Assembly: GCA_905250885.1 (NCBI GenBank)
Contig: CAJNOQ010000318.1
Coordinates: 1 to 55,113, forward strand
DNA: 55,113 nucleotides
Origin: Didymodactylos carnosus
Taxonomy: Eukaryota > Rotifera > Eurotatoria > Philodinida > Philodinidae
Reading direction: 5' to 3'
Part shown: positions 1 through 11,438 of the stretch, in pieces
Numbering within the stretch: the stretch's first letter is position 1
Layout: each line of letters begins with the position of its first letter
Made by a program: the position numbers and the translations under genes
Notes under the pieces: model-generated
Databases searched by the model: none
What the model saw: only the letters and a program-made list of their open reading frames with translations
Told to the model about the DNA's origin: nothing

Positions 1-795
1 CCAGTCTTTGGAGGCCTAGCGGCCCGTCTCATGTTAGTATCCGGAATCAGCACATTCGATTACCTATTGTTTACTAAGTTTTAAGCTAGAAGCGATTTAT
101 CACTTGGTGTCCTTTCCTCGTTAGACGTATAAAAATATAATTGCATGTATAAAATGTAAGAAAAAGGTAGATTTGAAAACGCAAGAAGAGGCGTATAGTT
201 ATGATAAATGTAACATCTTCCCTATTTCGAGATAGATCATGTCAAAATGTAGTAGAGCGTAGATGCAAAAATAAAACTATTCTTGATTGAAGTATTTCTT
301 TTTAGTATTAAAGGCGACTCGTTCCTTAGTAAACCTAATGCTTTTCAATTGTATATGCTATTTTGAAACCACTGATACTTCTTCTCTGTAGTGATAGTTT
401 ATTTTTTATTGAACTTTTAGGACACATAAATCGATGCATTCTTTACTTAACATTTCACTGGTTTTAAAATCGTTAGTTTGTTTACAATTGTAAATAGAGA
501 AACTTCGTTAATTTTTTATGAAAAATGGTAAAAAGAAATCTATCCATTTTGATGGAAATCATGTTCTTTTACATTCAAAAAAATTTGTATTTATTTTTTC
601 TTCAAATTATTTGCCGTTCGCCTAATGTGAGTAATTAAAAAGCTTACCGATAAAGAGGTCGACAATAAAATGTCTCATTACATATTTATTTTTAGATAAA
701 TGCAGCAGCGTATACGCTGATTAAAATCCCAAATAAAATGTCTAAGAAGACATTATTCTATTGTTCCCCCTCTATATATGAATAACGTGAACATT
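1..795. other. intergenic, nothing recognised
   Basis: AT-rich sequence without a long open frame, a tRNA-like fold or an obvious inverted repeat. It lies downstream of the minus-strand gene that ends at 796, so part of it is probably that gene's 3' untranslated region. Confidence 0.5.
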
Positions 796-3167
796 TTACT
801 CTAAATCTAAATATTTTATATATATTAATTTTCCATGATCTTGTCCCGTTCGTAATCCAACAACAAAATAATCATGTGGCAATGTTTTCATTGCCCATAT
901 ATCATCATTAAATTGTAGTTTATTTATAAGACGTAATTGTGAATTAATTATCCATATTTGTCTATTATTATTAACTTTTACAAATAAATATCCGCGTTCA
1001 GTTAAACAGACATTATATGGTCCATTTTCAATACCATTATCATATTTTTCTAATTCAATTGTTATCTGTTTTTGATTTAATGTTTTTGAATGTAATTCAA
1101 TTTTATTATGTGTTACATCACTAACAGCAACTGAACGTCTATTAAGTGAAATTGTTGAACATCTTAAATTAGATTGTAATCGATTTAATTGTTTACCATT
1201 TAAATCTAATAATAATAATTCATCAATAGAACTTAAAGTATTTTCTGTACAACAATAAATATGTTCAAATGTAAATGCTATTGAATATGGTCGATAAATC
1301 GTATCTAAACGTAGTAAACGTGAAAAATTTCCTAAATAATCATATAATTTAATTGAATATTTTTCATTATTTGAATGATTTGTTATTACAATTAAATAAT
1401 AATCATTTACATCAAAACTTAATACTCGACCATATGTATCTAATTGAAATAAACTGATTAATAAACCAGCCGATGCATTAATAATACGAATTTTACCATT
1501 AGAATCACAAATATATATATGAGTTTTTGTTGACGTTGATGTTTTTTGATTACGATAGCCACTATAGACAGGTACAATATCCACATCTAAATGCCACCAA
1601 ATATTTATTACCGATTGATTATTATCTACTTCAATGTCATTTTGTGCCGTTCTACAATATAAATGATTTGTAAAACTTTTTCGTTTTGTCTTTTGACGGC
1701 TAGATCGAATAAAATCTTTATTATCAGAATAATTATTATTTGTCATATCAAAACTATGTCTATGTTGATTATTTTGTTTTCCACCATAATAACTATTCGA
1801 ACGTTTACGCATTTTAAAATCATTTTCTGAATTTGTATAATGTATTACAATTGGATACAATTTTTGATTATTGTACATATTAGATGTTGGTAGTAATTTT
1901 TGATGATGATCGATTTCTGTGTCAGAATCACTAATCATAGACCAAAAATTTATGTCATCACAATATTCTTGTTCTAATGGTAAAGATAATGACGATAATG
2001 ATGACACATTAATTGGATTTTGTGACTCTTTGTACGATATTGTTCGTACGATTTTATTATCATTTTTGGGATCAAGTAAATTAATAGCACCTAGCATTGG
2101 ATGGCCACCATTCAGAAATGAATGTTGAAATTTTATGGTAAATAGAGAATCAACTGGTACGCGAGTGTCATCGTTCGTTAGTGATGAGAGACTGGTGACC
2201 TGAAATTGATACAAAGTTTGAAGTTTTACAAAATTTTTCACTTATCTCTATTAAAGACATTGAGAAGTTGAAGAACTCACTCTTATCGACGAATTAATAG
2301 TTCAATGCTATGAGGGACATGATGATCTTTGATATTTTGAGATGTTAGAAAAATATGTTAGTCTTTCAAAATTTATCATGTCAAAAGTAAAGGGCTATCC
2401 GTATTTTTATTGTAATAGATTTATTTGGACACTAAATCAAATAAAAAGTCTATTGTTGTAAAAGTGCATACTAAAGTAAGACTATAAATACTTTTCATGT
2501 ATCTTGAAGAATAAAAATCAAATTGATATATCAGTTATCTAGTCAAAAACGGACGATAAGATGTTTATGTAGATCAATCAAGTTTAGCAACAACAAGTTT
2601 CAGAATTTTAGCACCATCTTTTTAGAGACGACTCCAACAAGATTATTGACGCTAAATTTGACTAACAATAGGAATAGTTCAGAATTATTATTGAGAATAA
2701 TATGTTAGTTTTGTTGAATTTTGAATCAGTCACCACTAATTCATGCATTCTAAAATGGCATTTAAAAACTACAATTTACCTTATTAATCTTGTTGTCTGA
2801 CACTATGCTTTTCTTCGATTCAATTTTATCAGAAGTTCTATTAGCTCGTGTATCAATTTGTGATTCATCATTATCACTATGATGTGTACCATTTTTAATA
2901 AAATTTGTTGCTGTTTCAGTTTCGTGTTTAAGTAATTCAAGTTCGTTGAGCAGAAAATTCTTTTCATTTAGAAGATTTTGTGTGTATTCATTGTACAATT
3001 GTTGAATTTGATCTTTCAATTCGTCAAATCGTCCCATTTTATTAGAAAAGTCTGTTTGATCGTTTAAACTATCTTTTCTTTCCTGAACAATGAACAAAAA
3101 TATGTAAAAATACTTTAGATAGACAATAGTTTTAGTTTTATTACATTACCTTATTGATATGTTGCAT
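796..3167 (-). CDS. coiled-coil / NHL-like beta-propeller protein (TRIM-NHL-like without RING)
   Basis: Three exons on the minus strand, 3167-3150, 3082-2780 and 2199-796, all with GT-AG borders, join to 574 residues in frame. The start ATG at 3167 is the first in frame after an upstream TAG. Residues about 10-60 form a charged heptad-like helix (FDELKDQIQQLYNEYTQ). A Ser/Asp-rich linker follows. The C-terminal half, from about residue 330, carries repeated blocks of the type 'HIYICDSNGKIRIIN', 'SIKLYDYLGNF' and 'QIWIINSQLRLINKLQF', which is the strand rhythm of an NHL or WD beta-propeller. Animals, and rotifers in particular, have many coiled-coil/NHL proteins related to TRIM2/3/71. Here no RING or B-box cysteines are visible, so a ubiquitin ligase role is not supported. 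The intron before the last exon is 580 bp, long for this region. The family assignment is by pattern only; a WD-type propeller is the alternative. Confidence 0.7.
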
Positions 3168-3390
3168 GATTTTAATATGCTTCAATATTCTAACTTCTTT
3201 CTTCTATTTTGTTGATTACAAATGATCCAATTTTTGTTTTTATGCACAGCTGTTTGTTGCAATCACAAAAGCTATTGAAAATGATCAAACTAAGACTGAA
3301 TGATACGGTTTTTTGCATAAAAGAACGATATTACTATCATATTAAAAAGAAAATGAATTTTTTTTTTCAGTTTCATGGAACCAAACACAT

Positions 3391-3424
3391 AGACACATAT
3401 ACACATACACACACACACACATAC
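3391..3424. repeat. CA microsatellite
   Basis: Interrupted (AC)n tract with AT variants. A second CA tract lies about 220 bp downstream. Confidence 0.85.
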
Positions 3425-3642
3425 ATTTCTTTGTATTACGTACGTAAAGACAACAGACCTCTGTATACATTGAGAAGAGTGAGAAGTCATTCACCCACCT
3501 TTTAGTCTGTGACCATATAGAAATAGGAAAAAGAAAAATAACTAGAAATCACATTACATTACAGATGAATAAAAATGTTTGATACGTTTGTCCTTATTTT
3601 ATTTCCTTTTTCTTTGATGACAGCACCGATTAAATTATGCAG

Positions 3643-3668
3643 CACACACACACACACATACACACACA
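3643..3668. repeat. CA microsatellite
   Basis: (CA)n tract with a single T interruption in the same intergenic spacer. Confidence 0.85.
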
Positions 3669-4049
3669 AAGAAAAAACCTAAATCGAAGTCACAAATTGT
3701 CTATTGTATTTGATTTTAAGTGTTACATCAACAGTTTCCAATTAATCTCAAAAGCGTATTTTTAAAAGAATTGTAAAAGTATTGATTTTACATATTTTTA
3801 TTCAATTTACAAAATAAAATTTAAACTACACTTGTCCAATACTCTAACTCCGATCTACGATTTAGATTTTAATAACCAAATTCAGAGTTTATATGTAATT
3901 TTGTCAGAAAATGAAGTGACTGGTAACATATAACCATCTCGATCATTTTTACTTGACATCTTTACATTTGAATGAATGAATTATATGACCTCTTTAGTTC
4001 GAACAAGTTGTCAGTGTCAGATTGGTAATAGACAAATGGACAATAGTTC

Positions 4050-7000
4050 TTAGAATTTTGTTGCTTGTTCCTCTCCACAAATGCTTATAACTACTCTATT
4101 ATTCGTCCTATGTTCAATATCATAAAAGTCTGTATTATTTTTATTTTGTCTTGTTGATTCATCAATATCATTTATTGATGAAAAATAACAGGGATTTGTT
4201 ATTGCTTTTAGATTTGGTGATGATGGTGTGGATGATGTTGAATTTGTTGATGATGAATTAATTATTTCTGGTTTTGTTTGAATAGTAACACTTTTTTGTT
4301 GTTTTAATATTGATGGATGTAAACTGGTAGTAGTTGGTGATCGAATTGGTCCATTATTTATTGATAAATCATTAAATGTTGCTGTAGTTATAGAATCAGA
4401 AGATAATTGAATATTATTACTTTTTTCAATTAAATTTGATGACATATCAAATGTTTGATTTGAACGAAATGTTGCATTATCAGTTGACATTGATCGTGAC
4501 ATTGATTCTAGATCAGTTAATGAATCAGGCAAATCATATAAGAGTGTTTCAGGTAATGGAAATACAACACAGCAACTTAAACATAATGAGCCACCAGAGA
4601 TAAATAACAGAAGTGAACGATCGATGGAAAACTAGAAGAATAAGAATGAATTTTTTGAAGAAAAAAAATATTATCATATTCAAAATATTTACCCATAATA
4701 AAATTTCAACAATAAGTCGAGCAACAGTAGAACCAGCAAGACCAAGAGCTAATCCAACACAGCTAAAAATAAATGATTCATCAATTTCTGTTCTAATTTA
4801 ACGATCATTCTTTGTATACTAGTAGGGATCAAATATTATAGACAATCTCTGATGAAACTAAATCTGTTTTTTCTTTACCGGACTGAAGTTGGATATAGTT
4901 CCGTACAATACAATATCAATAGACAATAACAAGTTCGAAGACATCCACGTGAAAGTAATGTAAATGTAATATTGAGCCATGAATATTCTAAAATAGATGA
5001 GATAAATTGTTATTGATAACTATTTGATATAGAAAAACTGAATTACCTTTTCCCAATAGTGTTATAGCTAGTGAGACTGAAGATAAGCCGCTAATTAAGG
5101 TAAGTACAGCTAATGGTGCACGACGACCAATTCTAAAATAGAGAGTCAATAAATTTGTTCATTTTCAACAAAATAAAAAGATTTTATATACTTAAAAGCT
5201 ATAATTAATGCAATAATAAATGAAAAAAATTCTACAGCATTCATTAAGACAAAATTGATTGCTGGTTGAGTTACGATAATAGGAAATAATGCGCAATGAT
5301 AACAAAATGAGGAAAGAAACCTAAAATATGAATAACATATAAATTATAATAAATATATGATACATTTTAATATCATTACCAAAGTATTGATAGACAACAG
5401 GTAATTGTTCGTAGACGACTTTCAAAAAATAGACTAGTTAAAGTTCCAGCAACTCGAATAGCATCTGTAGGTAATATTTCTTTACAATAATTTTTTGAAA
5501 CTTTTCCAAGACCAGTTGTTTGTTTTGAACATAATTGTAAGAATTTGTTAACACGTGATACACGATGACTATTAACGTACCATCGTCTCGACTCTGGTAT
5601 TAACCTTTGAATAATATAGATGAAGAAAATATCTTAAATTAACTTATTGAAGATTATGTCTACCATGGATAGCATAGAGTCAATGTTGTAATTAATGTGC
5701 CAATAAGTTGAATATGTCTCCAATCAAAAATAAAAAAATATGTCACGCCTATAATAAACATTTAAGAATTGAATAGATGTTAACGGGTGGGCCAGATAAA
5801 ACCGGCCACTTTTATTCGTTGTGGCTTTCAGTTACTTTACAGTAGCCTAAAGAGCTCTTTCTAGACTCAGCCGATAGAGAATTGAATTCTTTACAAAATC
5901 TCCTATTTGAATCTCTAATAGCATTTTTATTGTATGAGCACCATTCAAAATATTGTAGGATGCTGAGTTCTCGAACTACGACGTGCTTTTGTCGTCTCAT
6001 TTTTTGAGATTTTTAGCCCATTGTCTGAGATTCAATAGTTAATTGTTCTACGTTTGTTATTCTAAGAAAGACAGAGAATTTTGTAATCTATCGATCTTAT
6101 TCATTTACAACTTTATACAATGTTTCCGCTGCGTCAGCTGGAATCATAACTAATTCTCAACCGGCTTTTCAATTTTTTTCAAATTAAATTAATGTTCTTA
6201 ATTAATGATTTCAATTTGAGAAACTTTGTTTTATATATCAAATAATGCAGAATTTAATTCTACGATAATAAGACTAAACCCTGAATTCAGAACGTTTTAC
6301 TGCTTTTATAGTAAAAATACTAAAGTCTCTGAAAAGTAGATTTAAAAGTTAGATTTTATTAGATTTATCAGTTTTTTGCACAGTGAAATTTTCCTAGAAC
6401 ACTTAACTGTAAAATTTCGAAAAGTATGTGAAAAACTGTAGAATTTTTCGCTGAATCTTGTGATGTTTTCAAAATCTTTATGGAATCTGTTTCTGGATCA
6501 AGGTAAATATTTTTCTATTTTTAGTGTGTCGCAGTTCAAGAACTCAGAATCCTGCAATATTTTGAATGGTGCTCATGCTCATATAATAAAAAAGCTATCA
6601 GAGATTCAAATAACAGGTTTTGTAGAGAATTCAATTCTCTATCAGCTGAGTCTAGAAAGATTTCTTTGGTTACTGTAAAGTATCTGAAAAACAACGAATA
6701 AAAGTGGCCGGTTTTATCTAGTCCACTCTTTAGTATTAATTGCTTCTTACCCATCATAATTCCAAAAACAGGCACAGATGCCAATAAGAGACATCCAATT
6801 TGAGCTCTATGTCGATATTCACAAGATTCAATCACCATAATAAAGGCGAGCGGTAATAATCCCTAGAAGAGTTGATTACTATTAATTATTTATCTATTGA
6901 ATGATCACTATATACTTGATTTAAAAATCCGACTGGCCATCTTAGAACAATAAACAAAGTATAGGTAGTTGTAAACGCTGCTAATGATCCAAATAGCTAA

Positions 7001-7583
7001 ATATATGAGTATTAGAGTCATTTGAATGAAAATATGATAATAAAAATTTCTTCTTACCACTGGAATATACAAACACATTAATAATAACAATTTTCGTCCA
7101 TATTGATCAGCGAGAATATTTATTGTGAGTACACCAATACATTCGGCAATTAAGAATGATATTGAACCATATAAAATTGTTTTACTATTACCAGATCCAC
7201 ATACTAAGTTCCACTATAAATAGATTAATGAATAAACGAGGTATACAGTTAAATTTATAACTTACCTCTTCAATAACTGTTGCTTTTCTTATGTCACTAT
7301 CTAAACCACCATTAAGTAATTCATCACAATATAATGACGATCGTTTTTCACATGAACAACAAATAGAACGATTTGATTTTGTTGTTGAATTTGTTAAATG
7401 TGTTAATATTAAATCTGGTGATCGAGAACAATCAATTGTCGAAAATGGTTTTGTATAAATAGACCATATATTAGTATGAAATGTATATGGTAATAAAACA
7501 CCGCAAAGAAATGCGATACTTGCAAATTGAAAACGATAAATAGTTCCACAATCTTTACTAATACAATCGTCAATATCCATCAT
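4050..7583 (-). CDS. SLC22-family organic cation/anion transporter
   Basis: Eleven minus-strand exons (7583-7266, 7213-7058, 6996-6916, 6862-6751, 5748-5664, 5604-5380, 5320-5192, 5132-5047, 4987-4879, 4762-4693, 4631-4050) join to 650 residues with no frame break. It is a plasma-membrane major facilitator of the SLC22 type, expected to have 12 membrane helices. Diagnostic features are: a first helix followed by a large Cys/Asn-rich extracellular loop (ICCSCEKRSS, NSTTKSNRS); WNLVC at the start of helix 2; DQYGRKLLLL between helices 2 and 3; WLIPESRRWY after helix 6; IGRRAPL after helix 8; and the family signature ELYPTSVR. The last ~160 residues form a Ser/Thr/Asn-rich cytoplasmic tail longer than in typical ~550-residue members. 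The substrate cannot be told from sequence. Intron 4 is 1002 bp and houses an inverted-repeat transposon; the others are about 45-130 bp. Confidence 0.9.
5781..6732. mobile_element. non-autonomous TIR transposon in SLC22 intron 4
   Basis: Two inverted copies of about 200 bp, 5781-5982 and 6528-6732, flank about 545 bp of non-coding DNA. The outer ends read GGGCCAGATAAAACCGGCC on the left and the diverged reverse complement on the right. A TA dinucleotide sits at both outer limits, which would fit a Tc1/mariner-type target. The arms differ at many positions, so the copy is not very recent. The small open frames in the arms are mirror translations of the same repeat and show no transposase motif. 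The element is wholly intronic and leaves the host splice sites intact. Confidence 0.8.
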
Positions 7584-9995
7584 TTTCAGATAGTTAGATC
7601 GATAGATAATACTATATACGTCTGATAAATTTTTGCATTTTTAAATGCTAGTTTGATTCATTTTTTACAATAATAATGCGCAATCATTCTTACGTGGGAG
7701 AATAAGATCGGTGATAGACAAAAAAAAAATTTATATCGAGACACAGATAAACAAAAACTGTTTTTATTAATTGTTGACAATATTGTTTGCTCGAACGAGA
7801 CTGATTAACATCACCCAAACAAATGGCTTAACGTCATCTTAGAAATAAAAAAAGAATATGTATATCATCAACGGAGAAGAAAGACACAATGACTTTATTG
7901 ACTGAGATGAGTAATGAGTAGTCAATGATCAAGTTTCAAAAATCAAAAATAGCAGAGTACAATTTTAAAAAATATTGTTTTAATTGAAAAATAGTTTGAG
8001 ATTCATCATAAACTATGAAATGGTTTGTTAAGCTTCGCTTCTCCTAGTGTATGGAGTTTTCGAAAAGTCTCGGATTTATAAATTTTTTGACTAAAAGTCA
8101 TGAATTACTTCCAGATGTGTTTAAGGTTCTCTAAAATTATCTTATGTGAGTCTATGGACTCGACATAAATCCGATGCCAATTCTAAACGATCAAAGATAA
8201 GAGTCTCGTTCGACTTCTTTTTTGAATTGAACACTTTAGACTATCTACTCATATGAAAAAGTGAATATATTGCAATTTTAAATTTTGAAAATAAAAATCG
8301 GTTTTCTAAAGACCCTCTCAAAAACCTTACATTTAAGAGAGATCTTCTAATGAAAAGATACTTTCCTTTCTGGTTGTAGCTATCGAATGACGAAGTTCAA
8401 AAGTCTTCATCATTTCTTTACCAAGAATTATTTCAAAAGCAATCGTTGTTCTTCTATTTTGAAATGAACAGTAGTGATTTTCAACGACTATTGTTTAGAT
8501 AGAGTCAATATCATTTGATCATTGTTCCATTTAGATCTGCCACTTTTTGTATTTAATCAATAATTTAGAGAGCAAAAACAGAGCTTCATTCCGTTAGTCT
8601 TACATTGCTTGGATCTATATCTGTGTTACCCGGTAAATTTCAAATTTATGTAGTTTGATTTCAACATTTTGCGTAAAAAGATGATGTCACCATTTCTGAC
8701 ATAGTTATCTTCGTATGAAATAAATAACAACCGTGATATTAAGAAAAAAATTGAAAGTGCACTTTTTCTCGATTAAAATACAATATAATATAGTTGAACA
8801 TATGAACTATTAAATGGGATATAAAACTTTGTTCCAAGTGCTCAGGATCATGGGAGAACACATGGCCAAAAATTAGGCCAAAACACACAGAGACCTGAGA
8901 AGCGTGTTAAAAAACACACCAAAACTTTCGTTACTATGCGGTAAATATAAGATCGATGCGCAAAAGTGTGTAACTCTTCCTAGACCGACCGATCTGTAGG
9001 ATTTCCAAGGAACCCTGGTTTTCCGGACAAAATCCGATTTTCCCGGTCTAGGAGCACTTGTATTAAAAAGTAAGGTGATATTCGCAATCAGCGGAGGAAA
9101 CTGAATCGGACGATGTCTAATTGATAGCTAGTCTGGACAAGAACTTTTCGATCAGAAGTTGTCAGGGAGGGTTTTCATCAGTTTCAGGCACGAAAATACG
9201 GACATTAAGAAAATATTATGGTTGTTTTTGATAGACTTTTAGACTGACAGTGTCATTGAACAGCGCTATCAAAAAACATATAAAAATTAATTTTTTCTGC
9301 GTTTTAGAACGTTTTTCTATAAGTTAGTTTTCCAAAGAACCTGGATGTCCAGAAAACCACGACAAACGTTCGCAGTTTCTCCAAAACTTTCTTAACTAAC
9401 TAAACGAAACCAGCGTATCAGAAAACCTAGAGAAATTAATTTTCCTTTTTTCTGAGTATCTTTCATCCACTTAATTTCGCAGAAAACCTAAAGAACAGGA
9501 TTTTGACAGAATTTTCGATGTACCACCGGAAAGAAGACATCAGTCAACCTATAGGAGCTATATTTTGAACCTTTTGAATTGCCTTCTTGAATAAAAAACC
9601 TACATGTCCGGGTCACAAGTGCCCACTATGAGGGCTCTTTATTCTTTTAACCATCATTTTAGTAAAGTTTTTTTGACTTATTAGACGAACATTGTGCGGT
9701 TGGACTAAATTGTGCTTGTGAATTTTAGATATAAGCTTTGAATAGCATCTGAATACATTTGGGCTTATACTATCAATCGAAAATAACTGAAACACCCGCC
9801 ACGTTTTCCTAGTCTTTTTGTTTTTAAGAAAAAGACACTAACTCGGAACACTAATCTATGCGGAAAATTCGAAATAATCTCATTAGCGGATAGAGCACAT
9901 CAACTTATACTAGAAAATATCGAAGAGACAAAAAGAATTCGTTTCTGTCGGGTTATAACGACTAGAACAAAAGCTAGGCTAACTGGTAAATCACA
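7584..9995. other. gene-free spacer, no supported gene
   Basis: Upstream of the SLC22 start and downstream of GCP4. All frames are closed by frequent stops and no protein family was recognised. A small imperfect inverted pair around 'CCTAGACCG' (8979) and 'CGGTCTAGG' (9047) is present. The SLC22 promoter should lie at its left edge, but no convincing core element was identified. Confidence 0.5.
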
Positions 9996-10282
9996 ACTCT
10001 CTAAAAAAAATTTTCGTATCGTACAGAACGATAAAAGGGTATTTTCATGCCGGGATACCCTTTTTGGAATCTCTTAGTAACAAATGCCGGTACTCTCCTT
10101 TTTTGGTTCTGTGGAATGAGGAATACTCTCAAAGAAATCTTACAAAACCAAAAAGTGTACACTGAAATCCCCAAATGATATGATAAAATATGGTTAAGAG
10201 TATTTCTAATTCCATAGAACCAAAAAAAGAGGGTACCGGGCAACATAATCTACCCTTTTTTGGTTCTTTATTTTTAGAGAGT
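9996..10282. mobile_element. MITE, 'ACTCTCTAAA' family (copy 1)
   Basis: The ends read ACTCTCTAAAAAAAA on the left and TTTTTAGAGAGT on the right. Internal inverted stretches share GGGTATTTTCATGCCGGGA-like and AGGGTA blocks. The same terminal sequence bounds the element at 47162-47423, so the two belong to one family. No coding capacity. Confidence 0.65.
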
Positions 10283-10287
10283 AGGCG

Positions 10288-10450
10288 AAATACATGCCAA
10301 ATAAAAAAAATTTCGCTAAGCCAGTCCAGCTATTTGCAAAATTGAGTCGAGTCACATGTAGATGAGCCAAGATTGGCGCAGAGCAGGCAAACAGGTTGGA
10401 ATACCCTTTTGTTTGGTTTGGCGGGAATTTTTTTATTTGGCATGTATTTT
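10288..10450. mobile_element. small inverted-repeat element next to copy 1
   Basis: About 27-bp arms, starting AAATACATGCCAAATAAAA on the left and ending as its near-perfect complement on the right, enclose about 110 bp. It begins within 6 bp of the preceding MITE, so the two are nested or tandemly inserted. No coding capacity and no clear target duplication. Confidence 0.55.
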
Positions 10451-11438
10451 GTTTTGAAATAGCAAATAAAACAAAATCACACCGTATAGATGGACGAATA
10501 ATTTTTCGAGCTACTGTGTGTATTTTTCTTTTTCTACGTTTTATTTTGAAGTTAAACATACCAAAACATCTAGCAGAAGATTGCAAAAAGTAAAGTGTAA
10601 AGTGTCGCATGTTGAGAATCGCCAGAAGGCGTCCTTCTCCCAGTTCAACAAGACGTTTTTAATATGCATCTTTATTTCTGACTTGAAGAGCTACACTAGT
10701 TCTAGAGATTTTTTTTCTCTTCCGTAAATTTATTTCAGGCATTGTGTTGTATTCAGTATCTATACTGTAGATCTGTAGGAATCGTTTGTGTTAATTCAAC
10801 GTGGTCAAAACTAGAGAAGACTCCAAAAATCTGATATAAAGACACAATTGTAATGAAACTCAGCTGTTAATTACTGAGAGGAAGAGAACGATAATTATGT
10901 TGAATGTTATCCAAGATCATTTCTTATTTTATTGATAATCAAAGTTCATACATAAATTTTGAATAATAATTCTATTCATTTGAACTGTCTACAAACATGG
11001 TTGATAATGGTGAAATTATTTCATAATCATATTTCAGTATGATCTTTTTGTATCGTACAAATACTTTAACAACAACAAAAGAATTTACTCTTTATAAAAA
11101 CTATTCATCTCTATGCATACATTATATCGATTATGTTTGAATGAGTGATTTTCTATTTAAACTGTATGAAGAAATGTACTGAAATGTATTCGTTGAATCT
11201 AAATTTAAATTCATTTTCGTAATTATCTACAGTGAAAATTATTCTTTTAACAATAGTCATTTCATAAGTATAAAATTATAAATGCGTATAAAAATAATTC
11301 AACGTGTCACGGTTTTTTTGCCGATTTCGATGTTTTGGCTAGAATGTGCCAAGCAGAAAACATTCGATTGCGGAAAAACATTTGAAAAAAGTCTCGATTT
11401 ATTCAAATCTACTCAATGTACAGTCTAGAAAAGAAATT
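10451..11438. other. intergenic, 3' side of GCP4
   Basis: AT-rich, with no supported gene. The part nearest 11438 is probably the GCP4 3' untranslated region. Confidence 0.5.

Larger units (their letters stand above)
3168..4049. other. intergenic spacer between two minus-strand genes
   Basis: Separates the 5' end of the propeller gene from the 3' end of the SLC22 gene. It holds two CA microsatellites and otherwise AT-rich DNA with no supported coding sequence. Small open frames across the CA tract are translations of the repeat. Confidence 0.6.

Noticed and set aside
3290..3505. Open frames on both strands over the CA tract
   Set aside because: Translation of a microsatellite (alternating Thr/His or Val/Cys) and not a gene.
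10206..10610. 134-codon open frame on the minus strand
   Set aside because: It crosses two adjacent inverted-repeat elements and has no recognisable motif.
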